Shown here one piece after another: positions 1-6,839 of a stretch of DNA of 10,000 bases. The DNA is from Nitrospira sp. (lineage in GTDB: Bacteria > Nitrospirota > Nitrospiria > Nitrospirales > Nitrospiraceae), in contig JAIWOH010000173.1 in the NCBI GenBank assembly GCA_020216985.1, forward strand, positions 1 through 10,000. Reading direction: 5' to 3'. Positions within the stretch are counted from its first letter, which is position 1. Every line of letters starts with the position of its first letter. The position numbers were made by a program, and so were the translations under genes. The notes under the pieces were generated by a model. The model had not been told where the DNA came from, made no database searches, and saw nothing but the letters and a program-made list of their open reading frames with translations.

Positions 1-170
1 AGCAGGCCGGCGGACGACGGGGATCGAGTGTCTGGAGCAAAGTCCGCGGCCTGTGGCGGAAAAGGAGCGAGCGCTCCGGGGGTTCCGCTGTGGAGTGTGC
101 GGTGAAAAATGATTCGTCTTCGCTGTCGCTCGGCTTGTTTTAGTTCGGCAAGTCGACTTCTTCTTTTGAG
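1..170. other. Unassigned 5' edge, possible tail of an upstream gene
   Basis: No gene can be assigned here. All three plus-strand frames are open from base 1 and close at 103-105, 110-112 and 141-143, so the 3' end of an upstream gene could lie in any of them; none of the translated tails is recognisable. The minus strand is also open for most of the stretch but offers no convincing start. The stretch contains a nested inverted repeat (56-88, listed separately) and a 10-bp palindrome AAGTCGACTT at 150-159. No sigma-70 promoter is obvious before the ribosome site at 171. Confidence 0.4.
56..88 (+). repeat. Nested inverted repeat, possible RNA hairpin
   Basis: An outer 6-bp stem GCGGAA (56-61) pairs with TTCCGC (83-88) and encloses an inner 5-bp stem GGAGC (64-68) with GCTCC (73-77), loop GAGC. 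Bases 78-82 are a run of G. There is no U-tract, so it is not a classical intrinsic terminator. In GC-rich DNA such structure can arise by chance, and it may lie inside the tail of an upstream gene. I infer no function beyond a possible 3'-end or leader structure. Confidence 0.3.
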
Positions 171-181
171 AAAGGAGGTGA
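171..181 (+). promoter_or_regulatory. Extended Shine-Dalgarno sequence
   Basis: AAAGGAGGTGA is complementary to an unusually long stretch of the 16S rRNA 3' end (anti-SD core CACCTCC and flanking bases). Nine bases separate its last base from the ATG at 191, a workable distance. It is the strongest ribosome site in the window and is the main reason to accept the short ORF at 191 as translated. Confidence 0.7.
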
Positions 182-190
182 ACCGGCAGG

Positions 191-376
191 ATGGATTGGA
201 GTTCGGTCATTGATGCCGGACTGGTGGTCACGGGAGCAATTGCGGTGCTCGCGATGGGAATCTCAACCTTGTCCGTCGAGCCCGACGCCATGTCCGTCTC
301 CGAGTCACCGGCTCGGATCCATTCACATCAGCAAGTGCATCAAAGGGACCCCGAGTCGCTTCCCAAAGCTGCGTGA
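191..376 (+). CDS. Small putative membrane protein, 61 aa, unrecognised
   Basis: I do not recognise this protein. The 61 residues start at an ATG behind a near-perfect extended Shine-Dalgarno sequence. Residues about 8-27 (DAGLVVTGAIAVLAMGISTL) form one hydrophobic, Gly/Ala-rich segment long enough to span a membrane. The C-terminal half is polar, rich in Ser, Pro, His and Gln, and looks disordered. It stops 117 bases before the chosen cstA start. The order could mean co-transcription with cstA, either as a small partner of the transporter or as a leader peptide, but nothing in the protein links it to CstA. It is not similar to the small YbdD protein that follows cstA in E. coli. Translation is well supported by the ribosome site; function is unknown. 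Confidence 0.5.
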   Translation: MDWSSVIDAGLVVTGAIAVLAMGISTLSVEPDAMSVSESPARIHSHQQVHQRDPESLPKAA

Positions 377-493
377 ATCTCACGTGTCGCCAGTCAGTCG
401 ATGCGAGGGGAGAGGATCAAACTCTCCCCGCGTCGTCTTTCCCGCACCGGTCGGCGTCTGACCGGGCTTATGACTTATGATAGGATGCCGCGC

Positions 494-2509
<2,016 letters not shown>

Positions 2510-2647
2510 GCGGACTTGCCCGTTCTTCCGTCAGGGAGAGCGTCGTGCTCTTTCTCTCGATGCCCGTCCGCCCCTCGCGGTGTTCCTTGAAGAAACGAGC
2601 GTCAAGAGCGCCGCCTCGCCAGGATAAACGGAAGAGAGGAGGAGATC

Positions 2648-3145
2648 GTGGCGGAACAATATTCATTCGACGTGGTGTCGGAAGTGAATATGCAGGAGCT
2701 GAAGAACGCGCTGGATCAGGCGAACAAGGAGATCAAACAACGGTTCGACTTCAAGGACACGAAGACGGAAATCACCTTGAAGGAAAAAGAAAAGGAACTG
2801 GTCGTGGTGTCGGACGACGACTACAAACTGAAAGCGGTGCAGGACGTCATCAAAACCAAGTGCGTCAAACGTGGCGTGTCGCTCAAAGCCTTCGACTACG
2901 GAACCGTGGAGCCGGCGCTGGGTGGGACGGTCCGGCAAACCGCGAAAATTCAAAGCGGATTGGCGGCGGAAAAGGCCAAAGAGATCGTCAAGGCGATCAA
3001 GGATTCAAAGTTGAAGGTGCAGGCGCAGATTCAAGGCGACCAGGTGCGGGTGTTGGGGAAGAGCAAGGACGAGTTGCAGGCGACCATCGCTTTTCTCAAG
3101 GGCAAAGATTTCGGCATCGATTTGCAGTTCACGAACTATCGTTAA
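2648..3145 (+). CDS. yajQ: YajQ family nucleotide-binding protein (UPF0234)
   Basis: A 165-residue cytoplasmic protein matching the YajQ family along its full length (E. coli YajQ is about 163 aa). The N terminus [20 protein letters not shown] and the C-terminal block [19 protein letters not shown], followed by GKSKDELQ, are characteristic. The family folds as two ferredoxin/RRM-like alpha-beta domains that bind nucleotides or RNA; one Xanthomonas member binds cyclic di-GMP and controls transcription. Which ligand this copy binds cannot be told from sequence. The start is GTG at 2648, with AGGAGG at 2637-2642 five bases upstream; it places the conserved SFD motif close to the N terminus as in homologues. 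It stands 138 bases after cstA and 48 bases before the next gene, so co-transcription with the propeller gene is plausible. Confidence 0.95.
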   Translation: MAEQYSFDVVSEVNMQELKNALDQANKEIKQRFDFKDTKTEITLKEKEKELVVVSDDDYKLKAVQDVIKTKCVKRGVSLKAFDYGTVEPALGGTVRQTAKIQSGLAAEKAKEIVKAIKDSKLKVQAQIQGDQVRVLGKSKDELQATIAFLKGKDFGIDLQFTNYR

Positions 3146-3149
3146 AGCC

Positions 3150-3174
3150 CGGAGGCGGAAACGGCCCGTCTCCG
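3150..3174 (+). other. Hairpin between yajQ and the propeller gene
   Basis: CGGAGGCG (3150-3157) pairs with CGTCTCCG (3167-3174) in an 8-bp stem with one G-U wobble and a 9-base loop. It begins five bases after the yajQ stop and ends just before GAGAGGA (3176-3182), the likely ribosome site of the next gene. No U-tract follows, so it is not an ordinary terminator. It could stabilise the yajQ 3' end or modulate downstream translation; that is inference. Confidence 0.4.
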
Positions 3175-3193
3175 CGAGAGGACGTATCGTTCT

Positions 3194-4234
3194 TTGTCTT
3201 CCATGAAGAAAGTCGGAGGTGTGGTCGGTGTCCTGCTCTTGGCGTGTGTGGCCCTGAGCGGGGGCTGTAGTCGCAGCGACGCGATCGTCGTGATTCAGCC
3301 TCATCCCGCCAATCCGGATATCCTCTACGTGGCGACGAACGATTACATTTACAAGACGCGGGACGGAGGCCAAACGTGGGCCAATTTGTCCCGCGGGATG
3401 AGCCATTCGCGCGTCATCGCTCTGGCGATCGATCCGGTCTATCCGGCGACGGTATATGCGGGCACAAAGGGAGATGCAGTGTACAAAAGTCACGACGGAG
3501 GCCAGCGGTGGACCTCCATGCGGAGGGGATTGGATGACGCGACGATTACCTCGGTCGTCAATCAGTTGCTCTTTGATCCGGCCGACAGCCAACATCTCTT
3601 CGCGGCCACGACCATGGGCGTGTTTGAAACGAAGAACGGCGGAGAACATTGGGTCAAAAAAATGGAGGGTATGAAGGAAGTGTTGATGGTGACGGCGCTG
3701 GGGATGGATTCGACGCGCCGGACCGTGCTGTACGCTGGCACGAGCGGCGGCGTATACAAGTCCGTCGATCAAGCCGGCCGTTGGGAGCCGGTGAATAACG
3801 GCCTCGTGCCGCCGAATTTGCTCAAGACATCCCGCGCGTTGAACGTCACCGCCGTCCAAGTCGATCCCTACGAGCCGGACACCGTCTATGCCGCGACCCT
3901 GGCCGGGCTCTACAAAACGACGGACGGGGCCAAGTCGTGGAAGAGGATCGGCGAAGCGCTGGCCGATCAGATGATCGTGGCGATGGTCGTGGACCGGGTG
4001 CGGAGGGGCACGGTGTATCTCGCCGGGCGCGACGGGATCCATCGGAGCGAGGATGGGGGGATCACGTGGAAGACGATCAATCGGGGATTGGCCACGATGA
4101 ATGTCCGATCCTTGGTTCAGAGCGAGACGGATCCTCGGCTCTTCTACGCCGGCACGAACGGGAGTGGGTTATATCGAAGTCGTGACGCTGGAGAAACCTG
4201 GGAAGCCATGCCGCCGGTGACGGATCGACGCTGA
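3194..4234 (+). CDS. Putative lipoprotein with seven Asp-box (BNR-like) propeller repeats
   Basis: A predicted exported protein of 346 residues. Residues 4-24 form a signal peptide (MKK, hydrophobic core) followed by LSGGC with Cys25, a slightly atypical lipobox; LLAC at Cys18 is a less likely alternative. The rest is seven repeats of about 44-52 residues. Each contains a (V/L)YAGT-like strand followed by an Asp-box, for example KTRDGGQTW, KSHDGGQRW, RSEDGGITW and RSRDAGETW. The closing Trp residues fall at 62, 106, 153, 197, 249, 292 and 336. This pattern is typical of beta-propellers of the sortilin/Vps10, BNR and Ycf48-like class. I see no glycosidase catalytic signature, so binding or assembly in the periplasm is more likely than sialidase activity. 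TTG 3194 is used because GAGAGGA lies 11 bases upstream; ATG 3203 (MKK) is nearly as plausible and shortens the protein by three residues. The stop lies 12 bases from the stop of the convergent gene. Confidence 0.85.
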   Translation: MSSMKKVGGVVGVLLLACVALSGGCSRSDAIVVIQPHPANPDILYVATNDYIYKTRDGGQTWANLSRGMSHSRVIALAIDPVYPATVYAGTKGDAVYKSHDGGQRWTSMRRGLDDATITSVVNQLLFDPADSQHLFAATTMGVFETKNGGEHWVKKMEGMKEVLMVTALGMDSTRRTVLYAGTSGGVYKSVDQAGRWEPVNNGLVPPNLLKTSRALNVTAVQVDPYEPDTVYAATLAGLYKTTDGAKSWKRIGEALADQMIVAMVVDRVRRGTVYLAGRDGIHRSEDGGITWKTINRGLATMNVRSLVQSETDPRLFYAGTNGSGLYRSRDAGETWEAMPPVTDRR

Positions 4235-4246
4235 GCCGAACGGACG

Positions 4247-5326
4247 CTAGCGGCGGCGATTGAGGTCGGAGTCCCCGATGGAAGGACCGACGCCGCGCAG
4301 CGGGATGGTTGATGTGCCACCATGGTTTTGTGCCTTGTCGATTTCAAAGCCGGTGCTGTTGGGAAGAGCGGTCTCTTCCATTTCCATGCCGGGTCGGTGG
4401 GGAAGAAGGCTGTCATGCACGGCGTCCCCGCGCCTCGGTCGAAGCGATTCGTTGACGTTGCTGTAAGGAGAGACGGCCGCGCCGATGTCGGCGCCGAAGT
4501 GAGAGTTGAGCATCGTCTCTTCGATGTCACCGCCGATTCTGGTCGGCAAGGTCGTGTCCTGGATATCCATTCCAGTAGGGGCTGAAGACGGCGGTTGTTT
4601 GGTCCGGAAGTCTCTTCTGATGGCTTCTTCTTCCTCTTGGAGGAGCAGCTTGGTTCGTCCGGCCGTTTCGTAATCCTGCTCCTCCAGGTTTTGCCGCAAG
4701 TCGCCGAGCCTTTCCAGACGTTGCCGAAGGCTTATCAAGTCCTCACGCGCGCGTGCGACCGTGCCGACGATTTCGCTCAACGTGAATTGCCGTGCGAACG
4801 TCCCCAGCTTTGGCGCCACTCCCGCTCCGCCGCCGAGCCCGTCGCTGCCGGATCCGACCCCGAAACCGGCGGCGTTAAAAATGCCGTTGTGCTGTACGGC
4901 GTGGAGGATATGGTTCGCTTCGTCGATCAAAAGAAAGATCTCTCTGGGCGCCTCGTCATCGGTCATACAACAGGCAAGAAAATGTCGATAGCGATCCGAA
5001 AACCGTGTGGCCGCACTTTGTAGATCGACGATCTTAATGGGGACCCGATCGGGAAGATCATACCCCGACCGCTTCGCCTCCTCTCGAAACGATTCGTCTT
5101 CCCGCTTGTTATACAGCGGGTGACAACCGCCTTTGGGTTTCGCCGAAATCTGCTGATCTCGAGTCTTGTCGGGGCACCAATAGATGGGGGCCGGGGGATT
5201 GAGCGGATTGTCCGGATTGAAGTTTTTGGCTTCAGGTCGGTCTGAGTCCAAAAATGCGACAAGGGATAGGGCGAAAGAAGAAAAAATGAAAAGGGAGCGT
5301 TTGTTGAGTCGGCAAAGGAAAGACAT
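4247..5326 (-). CDS. Hypothetical exported/anchored protein with coiled coil and 13-residue repeats
   Basis: I do not recognise this 359-residue protein. Visible parts: a basic N terminus and hydrophobic segment (residues about 11-26) serving as signal peptide or membrane anchor, without a clear signal peptidase site. A Pro-rich stretch (39-50) is followed by a region with Cys51, Cys68, Cys119 and Cys120. A Gly-rich linker covers 154-173. A charged, Leu/Glu/Arg-rich region, 182-240, is strongly predicted by eye as a coiled coil. From residue 252 to the last residue the protein consists of degenerate 13-residue units. The ATG at 5324-5326 has GGAGA on the minus strand (5335-5339) about 8 bases before it. 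The gene is divergent from rsmH across a 257-base gap and converges on the propeller gene. No terminator is visible at either stop. The 5' end is AT-richer than the rest. Function is unknown; the layout suggests an envelope protein that extends or oligomerises through its coiled coil. Confidence 0.75.
   Translation of the reverse strand: MSFLCRLNKRSLFIFSSFALSLVAFLDSDRPEAKNFNPDNPLNPPAPIYWCPDKTRDQQISAKPKGGCHPLYNKREDESFREEAKRSGYDLPDRVPIKIVDLQSAATRFSDRYRHFLACCMTDDEAPREIFLLIDEANHILHAVQHNGIFNAAGFGVGSGSDGLGGGAGVAPKLGTFARQFTLSEIVGTVARAREDLISLRQRLERLGDLRQNLEEQDYETAGRTKLLLQEEEEAIRRDFRTKQPPSSAPTGMDIQDTTLPTRIGGDIEETMLNSHFGADIGAAVSPYSNVNESLRPRRGDAVHDSLLPHRPGMEMEETALPNSTGFEIDKAQNHGGTSTIPLRGVGPSIGDSDLNRRR
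4250..4573 (-). repeat. Degenerate 13-residue tandem repeat region in the minus-strand protein
   Basis: Residues 252-359 divide into units with the approximate pattern G-x-(D/E)-(I/M/V)-x-(D/E)-(S/T)-x-L-P-x-x-x. Examples are GMDIQDTTLPTRI, GGDIEETMLNSHF, GDAVHDSLLPHRP, GMEMEETALPNST and the final GPSIGDSDLNRRR, which ends exactly at the stop codon. GADIGAAVSPYSN and GFEIDKAQNHGGT are weaker units. VNESLRPRR is a shortened unit that aligns with positions 4-12. About eight units are visible, with an 8-residue irregular insert before the last. I did not see obvious identity at the DNA level, so the repeat looks old or maintained at the protein level. Confidence 0.7.
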
Positions 5327-5477
5327 ACGGGCATTCTCCAGCTCAATCCTCTGGAAGTCAACGAAACGTCAGGAACCGGCAAAATGATTTGGTGTGGAGG
5401 AGGGAATAATGAAGGTGGAAAAGAAGACACCGCCGCGATCAACTGGCGTTGACACTGTTGAGAGTATGAAACCAGTT

Positions 5478-5520
5478 GAGAATTCAGGGAATGTCAAAGA
5501 TTTCAGGTACTGAAATTCTC
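5478..5520. repeat. Inverted repeats upstream of the dcw promoter
   Basis: Two overlapping dyads lie just upstream of the -35 element. The inner one is TTTCAG-GTA-CTGAAA (5501-5515), extended by one more A-T pair (5500/5516). The outer one is GAGAATTCAG (5478-5487) against CTGAAATTCTC (5510-5520), matching apart from one extra base. They share the CTGAAA half, so they could be alternative pairings. A direct repeat TTGAGA occurs at 5458-5463 and 5476-5481. The position fits an upstream regulator site for the rsmH promoter or for the divergent gene; the binding protein is unknown. Confidence 0.45.
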
Positions 5521-5521
5521 A

Positions 5522-5549
5522 TTGACAATGACAACATGGGGAGTATACT
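5522..5549 (+). promoter_or_regulatory. Sigma-70-type promoter of the rsmH-ftsL-ftsI-murE operon
   Basis: TTGACA (5522-5527) matches the -35 consensus exactly. Sixteen bases later TATACT (5544-5549) matches five of six -10 positions. Transcription would begin around 5555-5558 and give a leader of roughly 28 bases before the TTG start of rsmH at 5584. This is the only strong promoter I see in the window and sits in its most AT-rich part. The -35 overlaps a tandem TGACAA repeat (5523-5534), and the -10 sits in a perfect palindrome, so the promoter is probably regulated. Confidence 0.8.
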
Positions 5550-5554
5550 CCCCA
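5537..5554. promoter_or_regulatory. 18-bp perfect palindrome over the -10 element, putative operator
   Basis: TGGGGAGTATACTCCCCA is a perfect 18-bp palindrome. Its centre (5545/5546) falls inside the -10 hexamer TATACT. A dimeric regulator bound here would block RNA polymerase, the usual layout of a repressor operator. A MerR-like activator is less likely, because those sites sit between long-spaced -35 and -10 elements. I cannot name the regulator: no transcription-factor gene is in the window. A role as an RNA hairpin is unlikely, since most of the palindrome lies upstream of the expected transcript start. Confidence 0.6.
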
Positions 5555-5583
5555 CCTACGTGGTATAAAGTGGAGCGATTTGG

Positions 5584-6510
5584 TTGAAACGTGGAGATGC
5601 ATTAGTACACATTCCGGTTCTGGCAACTGAAGTCACAGCATGGTTACTTTCGCGAACACCACGAGTCATTCTTGATTGCACGGTGGGATATGGTGGGCAT
5701 GCTGAAATACTTCTCAGAAGTTCGGATTCAACCATGAAATTGATCGGTCTGGATCGTGACGGTGAGGCGATCGCCTATTCAAAGGAGCGGTTGGCGGAAT
5801 TTGGAGATCGGGTGACGTTAAAACAGACAGATTATCGAGATCTCAAATGTTGCCTGATGGACATGGGAGTTCCGCAAGTGGGGGGCGTACTGTTTGATTT
5901 GGGAGTGTCGTCCCCTCAATTTGACGATCCCCGGCGAGGGTTCAGCTTCCGGGAAGACGGGCCGCTCGACATGCGCATGGACCAGACGGCGGGGATGACG
6001 GCGGCGATGTTGGTCAATCGGGAACCGGAGCATGCGCTGGCGGACACCATCCATCGGTACGGGGAAGAGCGGTACGCGAGACGGATCGCTCGTGCGATCG
6101 TCCGGGCGAGAGAGCAAAGCCCGATTGAGACCACGGGCGAACTGGTGTCGATCATCGCCCGAGCGGTTCCCGCCTCCTATCGCCACGGACGAATTCATTG
6201 CGCGACGAGAACGTTTCAGGCTCTGAGGATCGCCGTCAACCGCGAACTCGAAAGCCTGGAACCCGCGCTCGACGACGCGGCGGACCTGTTGGCGCCTGGT
6301 GGAAGACTGTGCGTCGTTTCCTTTCATTCGCTCGAAGATCGTATCGTGAAGCGGATGTTTCGTGCGCTGGCGCAAGGGCCGGGCGCCTGGCTTTCGGTGC
6401 TCACCAAAAAACCCATTGTTCCCTCGGACGAGGAATGTCGGGAAAATCCACGGGCGCGCAGCGCCAAGCTGCGAGTCGCCGAACGCGTGATGGAAAGGAC
6501 GACGCGATGA
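5584..6510 (+). CDS. rsmH: 16S rRNA (cytosine-1402-N4)-methyltransferase RsmH
   Basis: SAM-dependent enzyme (formerly MraW) that methylates N4 of C1402 in the decoding centre of 16S rRNA. The 308 residues are close to the 313 of E. coli. Visible family motifs are HIPVLATEV at the N terminus, the SAM-binding DCTVGYGGHAE, LIGLDRDGEAI, LFDLGVSSPQFDDPRRGFSF followed by DGPLDMRMD, ATRTFQALRIAVNRELE and VVSFHSLEDRIVK. The residue before ATRTFQ is Cys rather than the Pro I know from E. coli. The TTG at 5584 is the only reasonable start: an in-frame TAA lies at 5566-5568, GGAG (5572-5575) is eight bases upstream, and the conserved HIPVL begins nine residues in. It is the first gene of the operon, with mraZ missing from its usual place in front. 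The first 300 bases are clearly AT-richer than the rest. The stop overlaps the ftsL start as ATGA. Confidence 0.96.
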   Translation: MKRGDALVHIPVLATEVTAWLLSRTPRVILDCTVGYGGHAEILLRSSDSTMKLIGLDRDGEAIAYSKERLAEFGDRVTLKQTDYRDLKCCLMDMGVPQVGGVLFDLGVSSPQFDDPRRGFSFREDGPLDMRMDQTAGMTAAMLVNREPEHALADTIHRYGEERYARRIARAIVRAREQSPIETTGELVSIIARAVPASYRHGRIHCATRTFQALRIAVNRELESLEPALDDAADLLAPGGRLCVVSFHSLEDRIVKRMFRALAQGPGAWLSVLTKKPIVPSDEECRENPRARSAKLRVAERVMERTTR

Positions 6511-6839
6511 GGATTCTGGTCTGCCTTGGCGGCTTGTGCCTGGTACTGGCGTTTGTCTGGGAGCGGGGCGACATCGTGCGGGTCGGATATCAGATCCAAC
6601 GGCTCAAGGCCGAGAAGACGCGCCTTGAGCGGGAGCGCGATCATCTTCGCGTGCAACTGTCCGCGCTCAGTGCGCCGGATCGCATCGCCAAAGTGGCGAC
6701 CGAACGGCTGGGTATGACGTTGCCGCAGGACGGGCAGATCATCACGGTGAACTCCAGGCCGGCGAGCCCCTCTGTGCCACGGCCCGTTCCGGCTGAAATC
6801 CGCGTGGCGCGAAATGATGTGGGCGAAGGGAGGAGATAG
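6507..6839 (+). CDS. ftsL: Cell division protein FtsL-like
   Basis: A small bitopic division protein of 110 residues in the standard ftsL position between rsmH and ftsI. One transmembrane segment (residues about 2-18, ILVCLGGLCLVLAFVW) is followed by a periplasmic coiled coil (about 27-58, rich in Leu, Glu, Arg and Lys). Then comes the FtsL-typical segment DRIAKVATERLGMTLPQDGQ and a Pro-rich polar tail. In known systems FtsL forms a trimer with FtsB and FtsQ and activates FtsW/FtsI. The ATG at 6507 overlaps the rsmH stop (ATGA), and AAGGA lies seven bases upstream at 6495-6499. The frame stays open far upstream inside rsmH, but that part has no family features. Sequence identity in this family is low, so the name rests on architecture, the LGM..P motif and gene order. 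Confidence 0.88.
   Translation: MRILVCLGGLCLVLAFVWERGDIVRVGYQIQRLKAEKTRLERERDHLRVQLSALSAPDRIAKVATERLGMTLPQDGQIITVNSRPASPSVPRPVPAEIRVARNDVGEGRR

Noticed and set aside
28..100. Resemblance of GGAGCAAAGTCCG to the conserved GAGGAAAGTCC of RNase P RNA
   Set aside because: The flanking sequence lacks the other conserved RNase P regions, and the stretch before the small ORF is too short for the molecule.
210..461. Alternative 83-codon frame overlapping the small membrane ORF
   Set aside because: It has no ribosome site at proper distance, while the strong Shine-Dalgarno sequence points to ATG 191. The translation is Ser/Pro/Arg-rich and unconvincing.
2537..2557. Possible terminator after cstA: AGAGC-GTCGT-GCTCT followed by TTCTCTC
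   Set aside because: The stem has only five bp and the T-tract is interrupted by C, so it is too weak to call.
4963..5442. Minus-strand open frame overlapping the start of the repeat protein
   Set aside because: It lies in a different phase over the 5' part of the better-supported gene and has no clear ribosome site or domain.
5449..5477. Second TTGACA box (5449-5454) as an upstream rsmH promoter
   Set aside because: No -10-like hexamer occurs at 15-19 bases; the nearest candidate, TATGAA, is only 10 bases away.
5561..5569. Extended -10-like TGGTATAAA close to the rsmH start
   Set aside because: Transcripts from it would begin at or after the GGAG ribosome site (5572-5575), and no -35 element is placed correctly.
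6190..6215. Cys instead of the usual Pro before ATRTFQALRI in RsmH as a sign of lost activity
   Set aside because: All SAM-binding and core motifs are intact, and this single position may vary naturally among homologues. It is noted in the gene entry only.
6198..6506. In-frame upstream extension of ftsL into rsmH
   Set aside because: It would add about 103 Arg-rich residues before the membrane segment. The ATGA overlap and the AAGGA site at 6495-6499 identify ATG 6507 as the start.
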